The translations under genes were made by a program, and so were the position numbers. Positions 36,049-47,000 of a DNA stretch of 64,000 nucleotides are shown here, piece after piece. The notes under the pieces are model-generated. The model did no database searches and was not told where the DNA came from. It saw nothing but the letters and a program-made list of their open reading frames with translations. This DNA comes from Shewanella marina JCM 15074. GTDB taxonomy: Bacteria; Pseudomonadota; Gammaproteobacteria; Enterobacterales; Shewanellaceae. Within the stretch, counting starts at the first letter, position 1. Each line of letters begins with the position of its first letter. The stretch covers positions 62,001 to 126,000 of the forward strand of contig NZ_BALM01000001.1 in assembly GCF_000614975.1 (NCBI RefSeq), given 5' to 3'.

Positions 36049-36753
36049 TTATTTACGCTTGATTCTAAAAGGTTTTATTTGTTGAAAGAGCAATAATATT
36101 CCGGTTAAGCAAAACAACACTGAAAAGCTAGCAAAACTGATTAAAAGTGGGTTGTTAAAATCTTCTCGCTCATCGTAATCCATAATGTGTAACATCCAGA
36201 AAAAATCGAAAATGCGCCAAATATGACTTCTTATGGTGTGCAGCTGACCTGAATTGGCATCAATATAGAGGGTGCTACGGTAGACATCGTCAAATTGAAT
36301 GGCCCATAGCTGTGGTTTATAACCAGTTTCTCTTGGACCTTTAGCTAAGTATTGACTTGATTGAATTGAGCCACTGCCAAGATAGTGCTGCTTAGCGATG
36401 GTTTGTGCTTCAATTTGGCTTAAAGGAACGGCTAATTGACCTGTCACCGCGTCGATAATAATACGCTTGCTTGGGGTGATGACTTCAATAATAGCTTGAT
36501 TTAAACGGTGACTAAAAAGCAGTTGTTGTAATTGTGGGTATTGTTGGGTAACTGCATTAATATCAATTAAGTAATCATCGATATTGAGAGGGTTTGTTAT
36601 ATGTTTAGTCGCAATATGTTTTCCATGAACTAACGCTAATGGAATCGCACTCATGACTAACCCGCCTATTAACCAAAGTAAAATTTGCAGTGCCAACATA
36701 TAGCCAAACCATTTATGTAATTTTCGAGCGTATTTAAAAATCCGTTTATTCAT
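36049..36753 (-). CDS. PepSY-domain membrane protein
   Basis: A 234-residue protein with the PepSY_TM start (ARKLHKWFGYMLALQILLW) giving a first helix, a periplasmic PepSY region (PLSQIEAQTIAKQHY and VYRSTLYIDANSGQL), and a second helix near the C-terminus (FCLTGILLLF). HIMDYDEREDFNNPLL before that helix is typical of the family. Such proteins often act with iron-reduction or secreted-protein systems, but no precise function can be given. It diverges from the secreted protein gene at 36914. Confidence 0.8.
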   Translation of the reverse strand: MNKRIFKYARKLHKWFGYMLALQILLWLIGGLVMSAIPLALVHGKHIATKHITNPLNIDDYLIDINAVTQQYPQLQQLLFSHRLNQAIIEVITPSKRIIIDAVTGQLAVPLSQIEAQTIAKQHYLGSGSIQSSQYLAKGPRETGYKPQLWAIQFDDVYRSTLYIDANSGQLHTIRSHIWRIFDFFWMLHIMDYDEREDFNNPLLISFASFSVLFCLTGILLLFQQIKPFRIKRK

Positions 36754-36913
36754 ATCGAGCCTAGATGGTGGAGTGGATTAGATATCATTGCATAGTCGTT
36801 ATTAAGCTTCAAAGTGATGCTAATGAATGAACCTAATGATGCCAATTAATAATGCGGAGTTAATTAGGCTTGATTAAACTTATGGGTTATTAACTCATTT
36901 TAGGTCATTAGGT

Positions 36914-37450
36914 ATGAGTCGCTTTATATGGATATTGTTATTGATAAGCAGCAGTTGTTTTGCTGATATGAGTGGTACTAAATATATTTACTTATATGAC
37001 AAATATCAGCAAAGCCATCAAATAGGTAAGATTAATTTTACTGAACAGGAGGGCAAGATTAAGTATCAGCTAGATATTGATACTCATACCTTTAAAGATT
37101 ACTTTTTATCAATGAAAGAGATGAAGTGTCTCGAGGGGCCAGAGCTCTGGTGCTATATTCCCTATCCATATCATAATCCGCATTTTATAACGCAGACAGA
37201 TCTAGCATGGCTAGAGCACGATTTATTATTTATGTATAAACCTAAAGGCAGCTTTGGCGCCAATTTATGGAATGGTATCTATTACAAATTAAAGATCAAC
37301 TCACAGCAGCAGATTGAAGGGCTGGCACATAGTGTTGATTTAAATATCATTGCAGCGCCAAGCGAGCAAATTCAAGCTCCAATTAAATTAGTCGATTTGG
37401 ATGAGTCGGAGCCTGAATTACGCTGGTTACCTACAATCGTGATTAAGTAG
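36914..37450 (+). CDS. Hypothetical secreted protein, 178 residues
   Basis: Not recognised. A signal peptide is clear (FIWILLLISSSCFADMSG, cleavage near residue 17). The mature part has CLEGPELWCYIPYPYHNP in the middle, with two cysteines that could form a disulfide, and many aromatic residues. It is divergent from the PepSY-domain gene and convergent with the radical SAM gene. Confidence 0.65.
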   Translation: MSRFIWILLLISSSCFADMSGTKYIYLYDKYQQSHQIGKINFTEQEGKIKYQLDIDTHTFKDYFLSMKEMKCLEGPELWCYIPYPYHNPHFITQTDLAWLEHDLLFMYKPKGSFGANLWNGIYYKLKINSQQQIEGLAHSVDLNIIAAPSEQIQAPIKLVDLDESEPELRWLPTIVIK

Positions 37451-37455
37451 GGGAG

Positions 37456-38757
37456 TTATAACGTGATAGCGTATTGGTCACTGTTAATTTCTCGGGCCTG
37501 CTCTCTTAACCAGTCCATACCTGATAAGAAGCCTGTAAACATTTTTAAGGCAACAAATTCACCATGTTCAGTCGTGCGATAGTCTTGCCCTTGTTTGGTT
37601 AATGCACCGATTGAAATTAAGAAGCTTAATTCTAGTGGGAATGCCTGCCATAAGCTCTTGCCAGTATGTTGTTTAAATGCATGGTTATTGAGGTAACCAT
37701 GACCCATCATTATCATTAATTGGTGTTGCATTAAGGCTTTATCATCAATCATTTTATAATGGGTTGTGCCGCTATTGTGGCGATTAATTAATTCAATGTA
37801 CTGTTCAATATTAAAACTTGAGATCCTAAACTGATTGCCAAATCGGCCGAAGGCGCCTGAACCAACACCAAAGCAATCTTCACCATCAAGCACATATTTA
37901 TTATCGGTTGCTTGTTGAATACGGCTAAATGTCCAAGGGTATTCTTGGTGATAATGATCCGCTAAGCTTGATTTTACCTGCTGAAATAAAGGCCATAATT
38001 GATGCGGGTTCCCTGCTAGCACGCCAGCTTTCTTACGGTTTTTGCCTATACCTAATGTCAGAGGATAAGTGGTAATTTGCGCTGGATTTATGCTTTTGGC
38101 TATTTCAATATCATATGCAACATCGTCTATCGTTTGGTTTTTAAAGCCATACATTAAATCCATATTAACCGTTGGGAATAATTGATTAGCTTGCAAGATA
38201 TATTCAGCTTGCTGGGCGGCACTACCAAATTTCTCATAACGACCTGTATTCTTTAATACTTGATCATTAAAACTTTGGACACCAATTGACATTCGATCGA
38301 CTAAACCCACTAAACGTTGCGGATTGCCCTCAGCAAAATAGATTGGATCACTTTCACACGAGACTTCTCTGATATGAGTTGTTGATTTTATTTGCTCAAT
38401 GAGTTTAATTAATTCGTCTTCTAAAATAGTTGTTGTGCCGCCACCAATATAGACTCGATTAAAGCGATAACCTTGTTGTAATACATGAGTAATCTCTTGC
38501 TTTAATGATTGGAAGTATTGCATAGCTAAATCATGGTTAAATTTAACTTTGTGGAACGAACAAAATCGGCATAAGGTGTGGCAAAACGGAATATGAATAT
38601 AGAGTGTTTCAATTGGCTTTTCAGGTACATGATCGTTATGAGTGTTGAGAGGCATAGCCGTTGATAAAGATAAAGATTGGCTAATGGCTTTATTCATCAC
38701 CCAATCAAGGCTATCAGTTGCAATATATAATTTATTATCAGCAAAAAACGAGTTCAT
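37456..38757 (-). CDS. HemN/HemW/ChuW-family radical SAM protein
   Basis: A 433-residue radical SAM enzyme. The 4Fe-4S cluster motif is CX3CX2C in HIPFCHTLCRFCSFHK. The family sequence VYIGGGTTTILEDEL, MSIGVQSFND and NMDLMYGFKNQT are present, and a HemN-like C-terminal domain follows. It may be a coproporphyrinogen dehydrogenase, a HemW-like heme chaperone, or a ChuW/HutW-type anaerobic heme-degrading enzyme; the sequence alone does not decide. No heme-uptake genes adjoin it. The start is ATG near 38757. Confidence 0.72.
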   Translation of the reverse strand: MNSFFADNKLYIATDSLDWVMNKAISQSLSLSTAMPLNTHNDHVPEKPIETLYIHIPFCHTLCRFCSFHKVKFNHDLAMQYFQSLKQEITHVLQQGYRFNRVYIGGGTTTILEDELIKLIEQIKSTTHIREVSCESDPIYFAEGNPQRLVGLVDRMSIGVQSFNDQVLKNTGRYEKFGSAAQQAEYILQANQLFPTVNMDLMYGFKNQTIDDVAYDIEIAKSINPAQITTYPLTLGIGKNRKKAGVLAGNPHQLWPLFQQVKSSLADHYHQEYPWTFSRIQQATDNKYVLDGEDCFGVGSGAFGRFGNQFRISSFNIEQYIELINRHNSGTTHYKMIDDKALMQHQLMIMMGHGYLNNHAFKQHTGKSLWQAFPLELSFLISIGALTKQGQDYRTTEHGEFVALKMFTGFLSGMDWLREQAREINSDQYAITL

Positions 38758-38996
38758 ATATCAGGCCTTTTACAATACAAACATACCAAATAAGAGGAAA
38801 CAACTTTACGTTGGGGTATTTTGATATTGCTTTAAATTTAATTATTGCTAATTAGCCTAATGGATATGGCAGTGTTAAAATGTCGGATAGGTACAGAATT
38901 AATATATAGAAATATATTTTACTGATATTTGAGTTATCAATCTAATAATTGAATAATGGCAAATGTGAATATAAAAAAATGTAAACAAGCGCACAG

Positions 38997-39022
38997 AAAA
39001 AATGCGGCACTAAGGCCGCATT
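38997..39022 (-). terminator. Terminator after the MFS gene
   Basis: On the minus strand AATGCGGC and GCCGCATT form an 8-bp stem followed by T's, 21 bases beyond the stop codon. Confidence 0.75.
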
Positions 39023-39042
39023 AATATTGAATCAATTCGATG

Positions 39043-40281
39043 TTATGCAAATGCACTATTATCTTGATTAGATTGTTCAACTAAAGTTTCACTATCAACG
39101 GGCTTAGTAAACCAAGACAATGCAACTGCAACACCTAGCATTGCGGCACAAATACCATAGGCAAGTTCATAAGAACCTGTGGTATCTACAGCAATAGCTG
39201 CCACTACCGGACCAATAAAGCCACTGATGCCCCAAGCAGTATAAAGTACACCATAGTTAGCACCGTAATTTTTCAAACCATAAAAATCAGCCGTAATGGT
39301 TGGGAATACCGCCAATAAGGTACCGTAACCAATACCGGCTAATGCAGCGCCGATAGTTAGGGCTAGATCTGATTCATAAGTGGCAAACATTAGCATGTTA
39401 ATGCCTTGGATGATAAAGGCGAGCATTAAGGTTTTTAGGCCACCAATCTTATCTGCCAAGATACCTGCTGCAACACGGCCACCTGAGTTAAAGATAGCTA
39501 AAATCACAACAAGGTAAGCCGCTTGAGTGATATTTGCTTGGGTTGCGGCAATAGAGGTGATGTTACCGATCAACATTAAACCAGCAGCAGAGGCGAAAGC
39601 ATACATTACCCATAATGAATAAAACTGTGGGGTTTTAATCATTATTTTCCAGCTAATGTTTAGTGCAGGTTTAATGCTACCTTGATAGCCTTTAGGCGCA
39701 TCAGGGACATAGTCTGTTGGTGGGTTTGAAATAGTACATGCTAATGGGATCGCAATAACTAAAATCGCAATACCAAGAATTAGGAAGCTTTGATTAATAC
39801 CAAAATGAACAATCAGAGTTGATGTTAATGGTGCTAAATAAACTGCAGCTAAACCAAAACCTGCAGCAATTAAGCCATTAACTAGGCCTTTTTTCGATGG
39901 GTGGAACCATTTCATTGCTGATGGCGCAAGGCAAGCATAGCCAAAACCAATACCACAGCCTGTCATGACACCAAAGCTTAGCGTCAGCAATAGCGGGCTG
40001 GTGGCAAGGCTTGAAACGATCATACCTAAACCGACCATGGTGATACCGAGCAACAATACACGGCGAGGACCCATTTTGTCTTGTAGAATGCCAGCAACAA
40101 GTAATGATAATGCAAAGCTAATAACACCAATGGTATATGGCATAGAAGCATCTGCATTTGACCAATTAAGATCTGTTACAAGGGCCTGTTTAAATACGCT
40201 CCACGCGTACAAAATACCCATACAAAGGTTGATACAGAAGCCTGCAGCTAGGATCTGTACGGGTTTACTGAATTTTATCAT
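39043..40281 (-). CDS. OFA-family (oxalate/formate antiporter-like) MFS transporter
   Basis: A 412-residue, 12-helix carrier. The MFS loop motif is ILQDKMGPRR after helix 2, and ILADKIGGLK repeats it in the second half. The N-terminus (FCINLCMGILYAWSVFKQAL) and GFGYACLAPSAMKWF match OxlT-type proteins, which exchange small carboxylates. The substrate is unknown. It is a single-gene unit with its own terminator. Confidence 0.85.
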   Translation of the reverse strand: MIKFSKPVQILAAGFCINLCMGILYAWSVFKQALVTDLNWSNADASMPYTIGVISFALSLLVAGILQDKMGPRRVLLLGITMVGLGMIVSSLATSPLLLTLSFGVMTGCGIGFGYACLAPSAMKWFHPSKKGLVNGLIAAGFGLAAVYLAPLTSTLIVHFGINQSFLILGIAILVIAIPLACTISNPPTDYVPDAPKGYQGSIKPALNISWKIMIKTPQFYSLWVMYAFASAAGLMLIGNITSIAATQANITQAAYLVVILAIFNSGGRVAAGILADKIGGLKTLMLAFIIQGINMLMFATYESDLALTIGAALAGIGYGTLLAVFPTITADFYGLKNYGANYGVLYTAWGISGFIGPVVAAIAVDTTGSYELAYGICAAMLGVAVALSWFTKPVDSETLVEQSNQDNSAFA

Positions 40282-40894
40282 GTTGGTCTCAAAAACAGAG
40301 TTTACCGCTTATGTTTTTGTGAGCAAAAAAGCGACACGGTAAGCGATAATTTAGGTCAATATTATTTGGTTATTTTATGAGCGATAGTTGTTTTGCTCAA
40401 AAGGCAGCGGATTTTATGGAGCTAAATTAGAATTGTCAAAGTAATTGATTGATTGTAACCGACACGTCTTTTCAGTTGTCGCATTGGTTTTAATTATGTT
40501 GTATATGTTATTTTAAGTCGTTAGCTAATGGCTTGGTTGTAGAGTGGATGCTACTCGTTAAAATGATCAATACTATTTTTTGATGATGAAATATGATTGT
40601 TTGCTTTTTACTATCAGTAAAATCAGATTGTTTTATATTTGCTGTAAATTTAATCATCTATAGTTCTACATTTGCTACAAAGCACAAATTTTTGCGCTAA
40701 CGCCTAGTAACTGAAGCCAAGGTTGAGTAAGCTAACATCAATTAGCTTGAGTTAATTGCACCCTTTTAGTTAGTGCTTATAAATTACAGTGCTTACAACT
40801 ACAGACAGTAATTAAGTACAATTTCAAATAAAATAAATATTTGCTTAGTCACTACTTGGCAGAGGGTGCTTTTGCTTTACAGGAGAGAAAATAA
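40282..40894. other. 613-base intergenic region upstream of greA
   Basis: Very AT-rich, no open frame above noise and no RNA gene recognised. In several related genomes carAB lies just before greA; it is not here. The GreA ribosome site GGAGAG lies just before 40895. Confidence 0.5.
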
Positions 40895-41371
40895 ATGAAT
40901 AAAGTTCCGATGACATTAGTTGGTGCTGAACAGCTGCGTAAAGAATTAGATATGCTTAAATTCGAAAAGCGTCCGCAGATTACTGACGCGATTGGAACAG
41001 CTCGTGAGCTAGGCGATTTAAAAGAAAACGCTGAATATCACGCAGCTCGTGAAGAGCAGGGTATTTGTGAAGCGCGTATTCGCGATATTGAAGGTAAGCT
41101 TTCAAACGCACAAATTATTGATGTCACTAAAATGGAAAATACGGGCCGTGTTATTTTTGGCACGACTGTGACAATTTTAAATTTAGATACTGATGAAGAA
41201 GTCACTTATCGTATTGTGGGCGAGGATGAAGCAAACATTAAAGAGAATCTAATCTCTGTAAGTTCGCCGATTGCCCGTGGCTTGATTGGTAAAAACCTTG
41301 ATGATGAAGTCACCATTAACACGCCTGGTGGCCAAACAGATTTCGAGATCATCGCGGTAAAATATATCTAA
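40895..41371 (+). CDS. greA: Transcription elongation factor GreA
   Basis: A 158-residue factor that enters the RNA polymerase secondary channel and stimulates cleavage of backtracked RNA. The N-terminal coiled coil includes [15 protein letters not shown] and [18 protein letters not shown], whose acidic tip residues are intact. The C-terminal FKBP-like domain reads [17 protein letters not shown] follows CAGGAGAGAA. A shared terminator separates it from yhbY. Confidence 0.96.
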   Translation: MNKVPMTLVGAEQLRKELDMLKFEKRPQITDAIGTARELGDLKENAEYHAAREEQGICEARIRDIEGKLSNAQIIDVTKMENTGRVIFGTTVTILNLDTDEEVTYRIVGEDEANIKENLISVSSPIARGLIGKNLDDEVTINTPGGQTDFEIIAVKYI

Positions 41372-41399
41372 TTTTTAGATTTAGACGTTTCGGATACAA

Positions 41400-41431
41400 A
41401 AAAGCCAGTTGACGAATATCAACTGGCTTTT
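41400..41431. terminator. Bidirectional terminator between greA and yhbY
   Basis: AAAAGCCAGTTGA and TCAACTGGCTTTT form a perfect 13-bp stem with loop CGAATA, with A's before and T's after. It can serve both convergent genes. Confidence 0.9.
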
Positions 41432-41446
41432 ATTCAGTCTACAGAC

Positions 41447-41746
41447 TTATTTTGCGCGAGGCAGAGCGACTTTCATCTCTTCTGACTGGCGGAATAACAC
41501 TAAAACGTGTCCAATAAGCTGTACTTTGGTAGACTGGGTTTCACGTACAATGGCATCAACGATTGCATTTTTAAGCTCTCTATCTGTAGAGGCCACTTTC
41601 ACTTTGATCAGTTCATGATGAGCGAGTGCATTGTCAATTTCAGCCAGTACACCTTCAGTCAGACCATTGGCACCAAGCATTACAACTGGCTTAAGATTAT
41701 GTGCTAAGCCTTTTAGATGCTGTTTTTGTTTGGTTGTTAAGTTCAT
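41447..41746 (-). CDS. yhbY: Ribosome assembly RNA-binding protein YhbY
   Basis: A 99-residue CRM-domain (KH-like) protein linked to the 50S precursor. The signature KQHLKGLAHNLKPVVMLGANG with the GANG loop is the RNA-binding motif, and the end reads LFRQSEEMKVALPRA. It is convergent with greA and divergent from rlmE, the usual arrangement. Confidence 0.93.
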   Translation of the reverse strand: MNLTTKQKQHLKGLAHNLKPVVMLGANGLTEGVLAEIDNALAHHELIKVKVASTDRELKNAIVDAIVRETQSTKVQLIGHVLVLFRQSEEMKVALPRAK

Positions 41747-41839
41747 TTATACCAACTTTTGCTGAGTTACTGTTGAAAAAACGCTATTCTACCCTTATAT
41801 ACCTTTTATGTAACACTCATTTTTTGTTGCGGATGTTAA

Positions 41840-42469
41840 ATGTCAGCTAAAAAACGTACAGCCAGCTCCAGTCGGTGGATGCAAGAACACTTCGATGACC
41901 ATTATGTGAAATTAGCACAGAAGCGTGGTTTACGCTCTCGTGCTGCTTTTAAGTTGGAAGAATTACAGCAAAAAGATCAACTCATTCGTGCTGGAATGAC
42001 GGTTGTTGATTTAGGTGCCGCACCTGGTGGGTGGTCACAAGTTGCAGTAAAACTTGCAGGTGATAAAGGCAAGGTTATTGCATGTGATATTTTACCGATG
42101 GACCCAATCGTCGGTGTCGATTTCCTTCAAGGTGACTTCCGTGAAGAGAAAGTTCTTGATGCTTTACTTGAGCGTGTAGGTGAAGAGAAAGTTGATGTGG
42201 TATTATCAGATATGGCTCCAAATATGAGTGGTTCAGATGGTGTCGATCAACCGCGAGCCATGTATTTAGTGGAGTTAGCCTTAGATATGTGCCATCAAGT
42301 TTTGGCACCTAATGGTTGCTTTGCCGTCAAAGTATTCCAGGGGGAGGGTTTTGACGAATACATGAAAGCCGTTCGGCAAGCATTTAAGACTGTAAAAACT
42401 CGGAAGCCAGATTCTTCAAGAGCGCGCTCTCGTGAAGTGTATTTGGTAGCGACAGGCTACAAGTTGTAG
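41840..42469 (+). CDS. rlmE: 23S rRNA (uridine-2552 2'-O) methyltransferase RlmE (FtsJ)
   Basis: A 209-residue SAM-dependent methyltransferase of the 50S subunit. The SAM motif is [15 protein letters not shown]. The catalytic K-D-K-E set is visible in [31 protein letters not shown] and [10 protein letters not shown]. It lies 48 bases before ftsH and is presumably co-transcribed with it. Confidence 0.96.
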   Translation: MSAKKRTASSSRWMQEHFDDHYVKLAQKRGLRSRAAFKLEELQQKDQLIRAGMTVVDLGAAPGGWSQVAVKLAGDKGKVIACDILPMDPIVGVDFLQGDFREEKVLDALLERVGEEKVDVVLSDMAPNMSGSDGVDQPRAMYLVELALDMCHQVLAPNGCFAVKVFQGEGFDEYMKAVRQAFKTVKTRKPDSSRARSREVYLVATGYKL

Positions 42470-42517
42470 TAGTCTATTGATTAATAACGCAAGGCTTTAT
42501 AAACGAGGTCAAGTAAT

Positions 42518-44482
42518 TTGAGTGACATGGCTAAGAACATAATACTCTGGGTTGTCATCGCTGTAGTGTTGATGTCAGTTTTTCAGGGTTACTCCCCCTC
42601 TACGTCGTCGACGCAGAAGATGGATTATTCAACTTTCCTTAATGATGTTAATAAAGGACAGGTTACAAGTGTTGAAATTAAAAGTGATCAACGCACCATT
42701 GATGGTGTAATGCGCAATGGTGAAAAATTTGTCACTATTATGCCGATTTATGATCGCGATTTAATCAATCAATTAGACAACAAAGGTGTGGCGATGAAAG
42801 GCCAAGCAGCAGAGGAATCTGGCTTCTTGACTCAAATCTTCATCTCTTGGTTCCCTATGTTACTGCTAATTGGTGTGTGGATATTCTTCATGCGTCAAAT
42901 GCAAGGCGGTGGCGGTAAAGGCGCGATGTCATTTGGTAAGAGTAAAGCCAAATTGATGAGCGAAGACCAAATTAAAACCACTTTTGCGGATGTTGCTGGT
43001 TGTGATGAAGCAAAAGAAGAAGTGAAAGAATTGGTGGATTATTTACGTGATCCAACTAAATTCCAGAAATTGGGTGGTCGAATTCCTACCGGTATTTTGT
43101 TGGTAGGCCCTCCAGGTACAGGTAAAACATTACTTGCAAAAGCCATTGCTGGTGAAGCTAAAGTTCCGTTTTTCACTATTTCTGGTTCTGACTTCGTTGA
43201 AATGTTTGTGGGTGTGGGTGCGTCTCGTGTACGTGACATGTTTGAACAAGCTAAAAAGTCTGCACCTTGTATCATCTTTATCGATGAAATTGATGCTGTA
43301 GGTCGTCAACGTGGCGCTGGTCTAGGTGGTGGACACGATGAGCGTGAACAAACACTAAACCAAATGCTAGTTGAGATGGATGGTTTCGAAGGCAACGAAG
43401 GTATTATTGTTATCGCTGCAACTAACCGTCCAGACGTATTAGATGCTGCATTACTTCGTCCAGGCCGTTTTGACCGTCAAGTGGTAGTTGGTTTACCTGA
43501 CGTACGTGGTCGTGAGCAGATCCTTAAAGTACATATGCGTAAGATCCCTGTGGGTGATGACGTTAAAGCAAGTGTGATTGCTCGTGGTACACCGGGTTTC
43601 TCTGGTGCTGACTTAGCTAACTTAGTTAACGAGGCTGCACTCTTTGCTGCTCGTGGTGACCGCCGCGTGGTAAGCATGGAAGAGTTTGAGCGTGCTAAAG
43701 ATAAGATCATGATGGGTGCAGAACGTCGCTCAATGGTAATGTCTGAAGCTGAAAAAGAGATGACGGCTTACCATGAAGCGGGTCATGCGATTATTGGTTA
43801 TTTAATGCCAGAGCATGATCCAGTGCATAAGGTTACAATTATTCCTCGTGGTCGTGCGCTAGGTGTTACCTTCTTCTTACCTGAAGGTGATCAAATTAGC
43901 CAAAGCCGTCGTAAACTAGAGTGTCAAATCTCGGTTGCATACGGTGGACGTTTAGCTGAAGAACTTATCTTTGGTCACGATGCGGTATCGACTGGTGCAT
44001 CACAAGATATTAAATATGCAACGTCAATTGCACGTAACATGGTGACTCAGTGGGGCTTCTCTGAAAAGCTAGGTCCACTACTTTATGCTGAAGAAGAAGG
44101 TGAAGTATTCTTAGGTCGTAGCATGGGTAAATCATCACATATGTCTGATGATACTGCGGCAATGATTGATAGCGAGATCAAGCTAATTATTGATCGTAAC
44201 TATGATCGTGCTTACCAAACCCTAAACGACAATATGGATATTCTTCATTCAATGAAAGACGCATTGATGAAGTATGAAACTATTGATTCACTACAAATTG
44301 CAGATCTAATGGCGCGTCGTGAAGTTAGACCGCCTGCTGACTGGACCGCTGATGATAAGAACAATCATGACGATCATGGTCAAGGTAAAACAATTGATGC
44401 TGAACCAGTAGCTAAAGCTGAAACCGATGAGCAACAAGACAAACCTGAAGTAGGTCCTGTCGATGAATCTCCGGCGAAGTAA
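42518..44482 (+). CDS. ftsH: ATP-dependent zinc metalloprotease FtsH
   Basis: A 654-residue membrane AAA protease that degrades LpxC, sigma-32 and misassembled membrane proteins. Two N-terminal helices (about 8-25 and 105-125) flank a periplasmic part. Walker A is GPPGTGKT, Walker [10 protein letters not shown], the second region of homology [20 protein letters not shown], and the zinc motif HEAGH. A polar acidic tail ends the protein. TTG at 42518 (SDMAKN) has GAGG nine bases upstream; ATG at 42527 is less well placed. Confidence 0.96.
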   Translation: MSDMAKNIILWVVIAVVLMSVFQGYSPSTSSTQKMDYSTFLNDVNKGQVTSVEIKSDQRTIDGVMRNGEKFVTIMPIYDRDLINQLDNKGVAMKGQAAEESGFLTQIFISWFPMLLLIGVWIFFMRQMQGGGGKGAMSFGKSKAKLMSEDQIKTTFADVAGCDEAKEEVKELVDYLRDPTKFQKLGGRIPTGILLVGPPGTGKTLLAKAIAGEAKVPFFTISGSDFVEMFVGVGASRVRDMFEQAKKSAPCIIFIDEIDAVGRQRGAGLGGGHDEREQTLNQMLVEMDGFEGNEGIIVIAATNRPDVLDAALLRPGRFDRQVVVGLPDVRGREQILKVHMRKIPVGDDVKASVIARGTPGFSGADLANLVNEAALFAARGDRRVVSMEEFERAKDKIMMGAERRSMVMSEAEKEMTAYHEAGHAIIGYLMPEHDPVHKVTIIPRGRALGVTFFLPEGDQISQSRRKLECQISVAYGGRLAEELIFGHDAVSTGASQDIKYATSIARNMVTQWGFSEKLGPLLYAEEEGEVFLGRSMGKSSHMSDDTAAMIDSEIKLIIDRNYDRAYQTLNDNMDILHSMKDALMKYETIDSLQIADLMARREVRPPADWTADDKNNHDDHGQGKTIDAEPVAKAETDEQQDKPEVGPVDESPAK

Positions 44483-44499
44483 CTACTAACTCAATATTG

Positions 44500-44526
44500 A
44501 AGAAAACCCCGTTACGGGGTTTTCTT
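44500..44526 (+). terminator. Terminator after ftsH
   Basis: AAGAAAACCCCG and CGGGGTTTTCTT form a 12-bp stem around TTA. It separates ftsH from folP. Confidence 0.85.
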
Positions 44527-44550
44527 GTTTATGGATTATTATAAAATAAC

Positions 44551-45387
44551 ATGTTCCAATTGACTTCAAAGAAGCGCACTTTAGCGCTCGATAGCCCACA
44601 AGTGATGGGGATTTTAAATACCACCCCTGATTCATTTTCTGACGGTGGCCAATATCACCAATTTGATGGCGCATGCCAGCAAGCAAGGGAGATGATTGCC
44701 GCTGGTGCCAGTATTATTGATATTGGTGGCGAGTCGACCCGCCCCGGTGCGCAAGCCGTTAGTGTTGAACAGGAGCTTGCTCGGGTTATCCCTCTGGTAG
44801 AATACATTGCCGCTAATTTTGATGTGTGGATCTCGCTTGACACCAGTAAGCCTGAAGTTATGCAGGCGGGCATTGATGCTGGTGCGCATATGATTAATGA
44901 TGTGAGAGCCTTACAAGAGCCTGGTGCTTTAGCGATGGCCGCAAAATTAGATGTGCCAGTATGTTTGATGCATATGCAAGGACAACCTCGCACTATGCAA
45001 ATGGCTCCTGAATACGATGATGTTATTGTTGATATAAAGCAATTTTTACAAGATAGAGTAGACGCTTGTTTAGCTGCAGGTATTAAAAAACAGCAGCTTA
45101 TATTAGATCCAGGTTTTGGATTTGGTAAAACTCTTGCTCATAACTATGAGCTATTAGGCAGATTAAATGAGTTTAGTTGGTTAGGATTACCTGTTTTGGC
45201 AGGGCTATCTCGTAAAAGTATGTTTGGTCAATTATTAGCACGAGACGTGACTGATCGTTTACCTGCCAGTTTGGCGGGTGCATTAATTAGCATTCAGCAA
45301 GGTGCACAGATCGTTCGTGTGCATGATGTACAACAAACTATGGATGTTGTACGAGTATGGCAAGCAACTGAAACCTATATTAGATAA
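44551..45387 (+). CDS. folP: Dihydropteroate synthase
   Basis: A 278-residue TIM-barrel enzyme that joins 7,8-dihydropterin pyrophosphate and p-aminobenzoate in folate synthesis, the sulfonamide target. Signatures: MGILNTTPDSFSDGG, DIGGESTRPGA, and LDPGFGFGKTLAHN. ATG at 44551 is used; no strong ribosome site precedes it. The gene sits between ftsH and glmM, the conserved order. Confidence 0.95.
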   Translation: MFQLTSKKRTLALDSPQVMGILNTTPDSFSDGGQYHQFDGACQQAREMIAAGASIIDIGGESTRPGAQAVSVEQELARVIPLVEYIAANFDVWISLDTSKPEVMQAGIDAGAHMINDVRALQEPGALAMAAKLDVPVCLMHMQGQPRTMQMAPEYDDVIVDIKQFLQDRVDACLAAGIKKQQLILDPGFGFGKTLAHNYELLGRLNEFSWLGLPVLAGLSRKSMFGQLLARDVTDRLPASLAGALISIQQGAQIVRVHDVQQTMDVVRVWQATETYIR

Positions 45388-45438
45388 TTTAAGAAAGTTT
45401 GTTTTTGATCGACAAACAAAGGATGTTCGGAGAATAAA

Positions 45439-46770
45439 ATGAGAAAGTTTTTTGGCACAGACGGCATTCGTGGTCGTGTTGGTGCAGGTAAGATGACCCC
45501 AGAATTAGCACTAAAATTAGGTTGGGCTGCTGGGCGTGTTTTATCTCGTAAAGGCACTAAGAAAGTTATTATTGGTAAGGATACCCGTATTTCAGGTTAC
45601 TTGTTTGAGTCTGCATTAGAAGCTGGTTTATCAGCGGCAGGATTAAACGTCATGTTGATGGGCCCTATGCCGACACCTGCTGTAGCATACTTAACGCGCA
45701 CTTTCCGCGCAGAAGCAGGCGTGGTGATTAGTGCTTCGCACAATCCTTACTATGATAATGGCATTAAGTTCTTCTCGGCTGATGGCAGCAAGCTTGATGA
45801 TGAAATTGAATTAGCCATTGAAGCTGAACTTGAAAAACCACTTGTTTGTGTTGAATCACATGAGCTTGGTAAAGTGGCTCGTATTGATGATGCTGCGGGT
45901 CGTTATATCGAGTATTGCAAAGGTAATTTCCCTGCTGATATGACCTTAGAAGGGTTAAAAATTGTTGTCGATTGCGCCCATGGCGCAACCTACCATATTG
46001 CCCCTAATGTGTTTAGAGAGCTAGGTGCTGAAGTGGTTGCCATTGGTGATCAACCTAATGGTATTAATATCAACGATAAAGTTGGTGCGACTTCAATGGG
46101 TGCTATTTGTGAAGCCGTCGTTGCAGAGCAAGCTGACCTAGGTATTGCATTAGACGGCGATGGTGACCGTATTATGATGGTCGATCATTTAGGTAATGTG
46201 ATTGATGGTGACCAAATTCTGTATATTCTGGCTAAAGATGCTAAAGAAAATGGCACTTTAGTGGGCGGTGTTGTTGGTACCTTAATGTCTAATTTAGGCC
46301 TTGAGTTAGCACTTGCAGAGCTTGATGTTCCATTTGAACGTTCAAAAGTGGGCGATCGCTATGTGATGGAGTTACTGAAAACCAAAGGTTGGCGTATCGG
46401 TGGTGAGAATTCGGGTCACATTCTTGATTTAGCCCATGGCACAACTGGTGATGGTATCGTTGCCGGTATTTTAGTGTTAGCGGCTATGCGTCGTAAACAA
46501 GTGAGCCTGATTGACATGGTTGATGGTATGAACATGTTGCCACAAGTGCTTGTCAATGTTCGTTTTGAAGGTGAAAATGATCCATTAGCGAGTGAGCAGG
46601 TTGCACAAGCCCAATTGTTGGTAGAACAAGCACTTGGTGCGCGTGGACGTGTGTTACTTCGCAAATCAGGTACAGAGCCCTTGATCCGAGTGATGGTTGA
46701 AGGGGATGATTATGAGCAAGTTATGGCACACGCAAATAGCATTGCTGAGGCTGTAAAAATCGGGGTATAG
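45439..46770 (+). CDS. glmM: Phosphoglucosamine mutase
   Basis: A 443-residue enzyme converting glucosamine-6-phosphate to glucosamine-1-phosphate for peptidoglycan and LPS. The phosphoserine loop is [14 protein letters not shown], the metal loop [12 protein letters not shown], the sugar loop GGENSGH and the phosphate loop [19 protein letters not shown] follows a GGAG site (CGGAGAATAAA). 51 bases after folP. Confidence 0.96.
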   Translation: MRKFFGTDGIRGRVGAGKMTPELALKLGWAAGRVLSRKGTKKVIIGKDTRISGYLFESALEAGLSAAGLNVMLMGPMPTPAVAYLTRTFRAEAGVVISASHNPYYDNGIKFFSADGSKLDDEIELAIEAELEKPLVCVESHELGKVARIDDAAGRYIEYCKGNFPADMTLEGLKIVVDCAHGATYHIAPNVFRELGAEVVAIGDQPNGININDKVGATSMGAICEAVVAEQADLGIALDGDGDRIMMVDHLGNVIDGDQILYILAKDAKENGTLVGGVVGTLMSNLGLELALAELDVPFERSKVGDRYVMELLKTKGWRIGGENSGHILDLAHGTTGDGIVAGILVLAAMRRKQVSLIDMVDGMNMLPQVLVNVRFEGENDPLASEQVAQAQLLVEQALGARGRVLLRKSGTEPLIRVMVEGDDYEQVMAHANSIAEAVKIGV

Positions 46771-47000
46771 TAACGAGCTTTATGTTATCCCTACTTGAAG
46801 TTATTAAGGCGATTGCAAATAGTAACTTCAAGTCGTTTAGCTACATAGCTAACGGTTGATTGCAAAACCTTGATAACCAAAGGCTTGTTTTTGACCGAAA
46901 AGTAAGCGAATGACTAATTAAATCAAAAATATCGACAATTAACTATTGTAAGTTAATTAGTGGTTCGCTATTATTCTCGCCGCTTTCAGAGGAGATAGAA

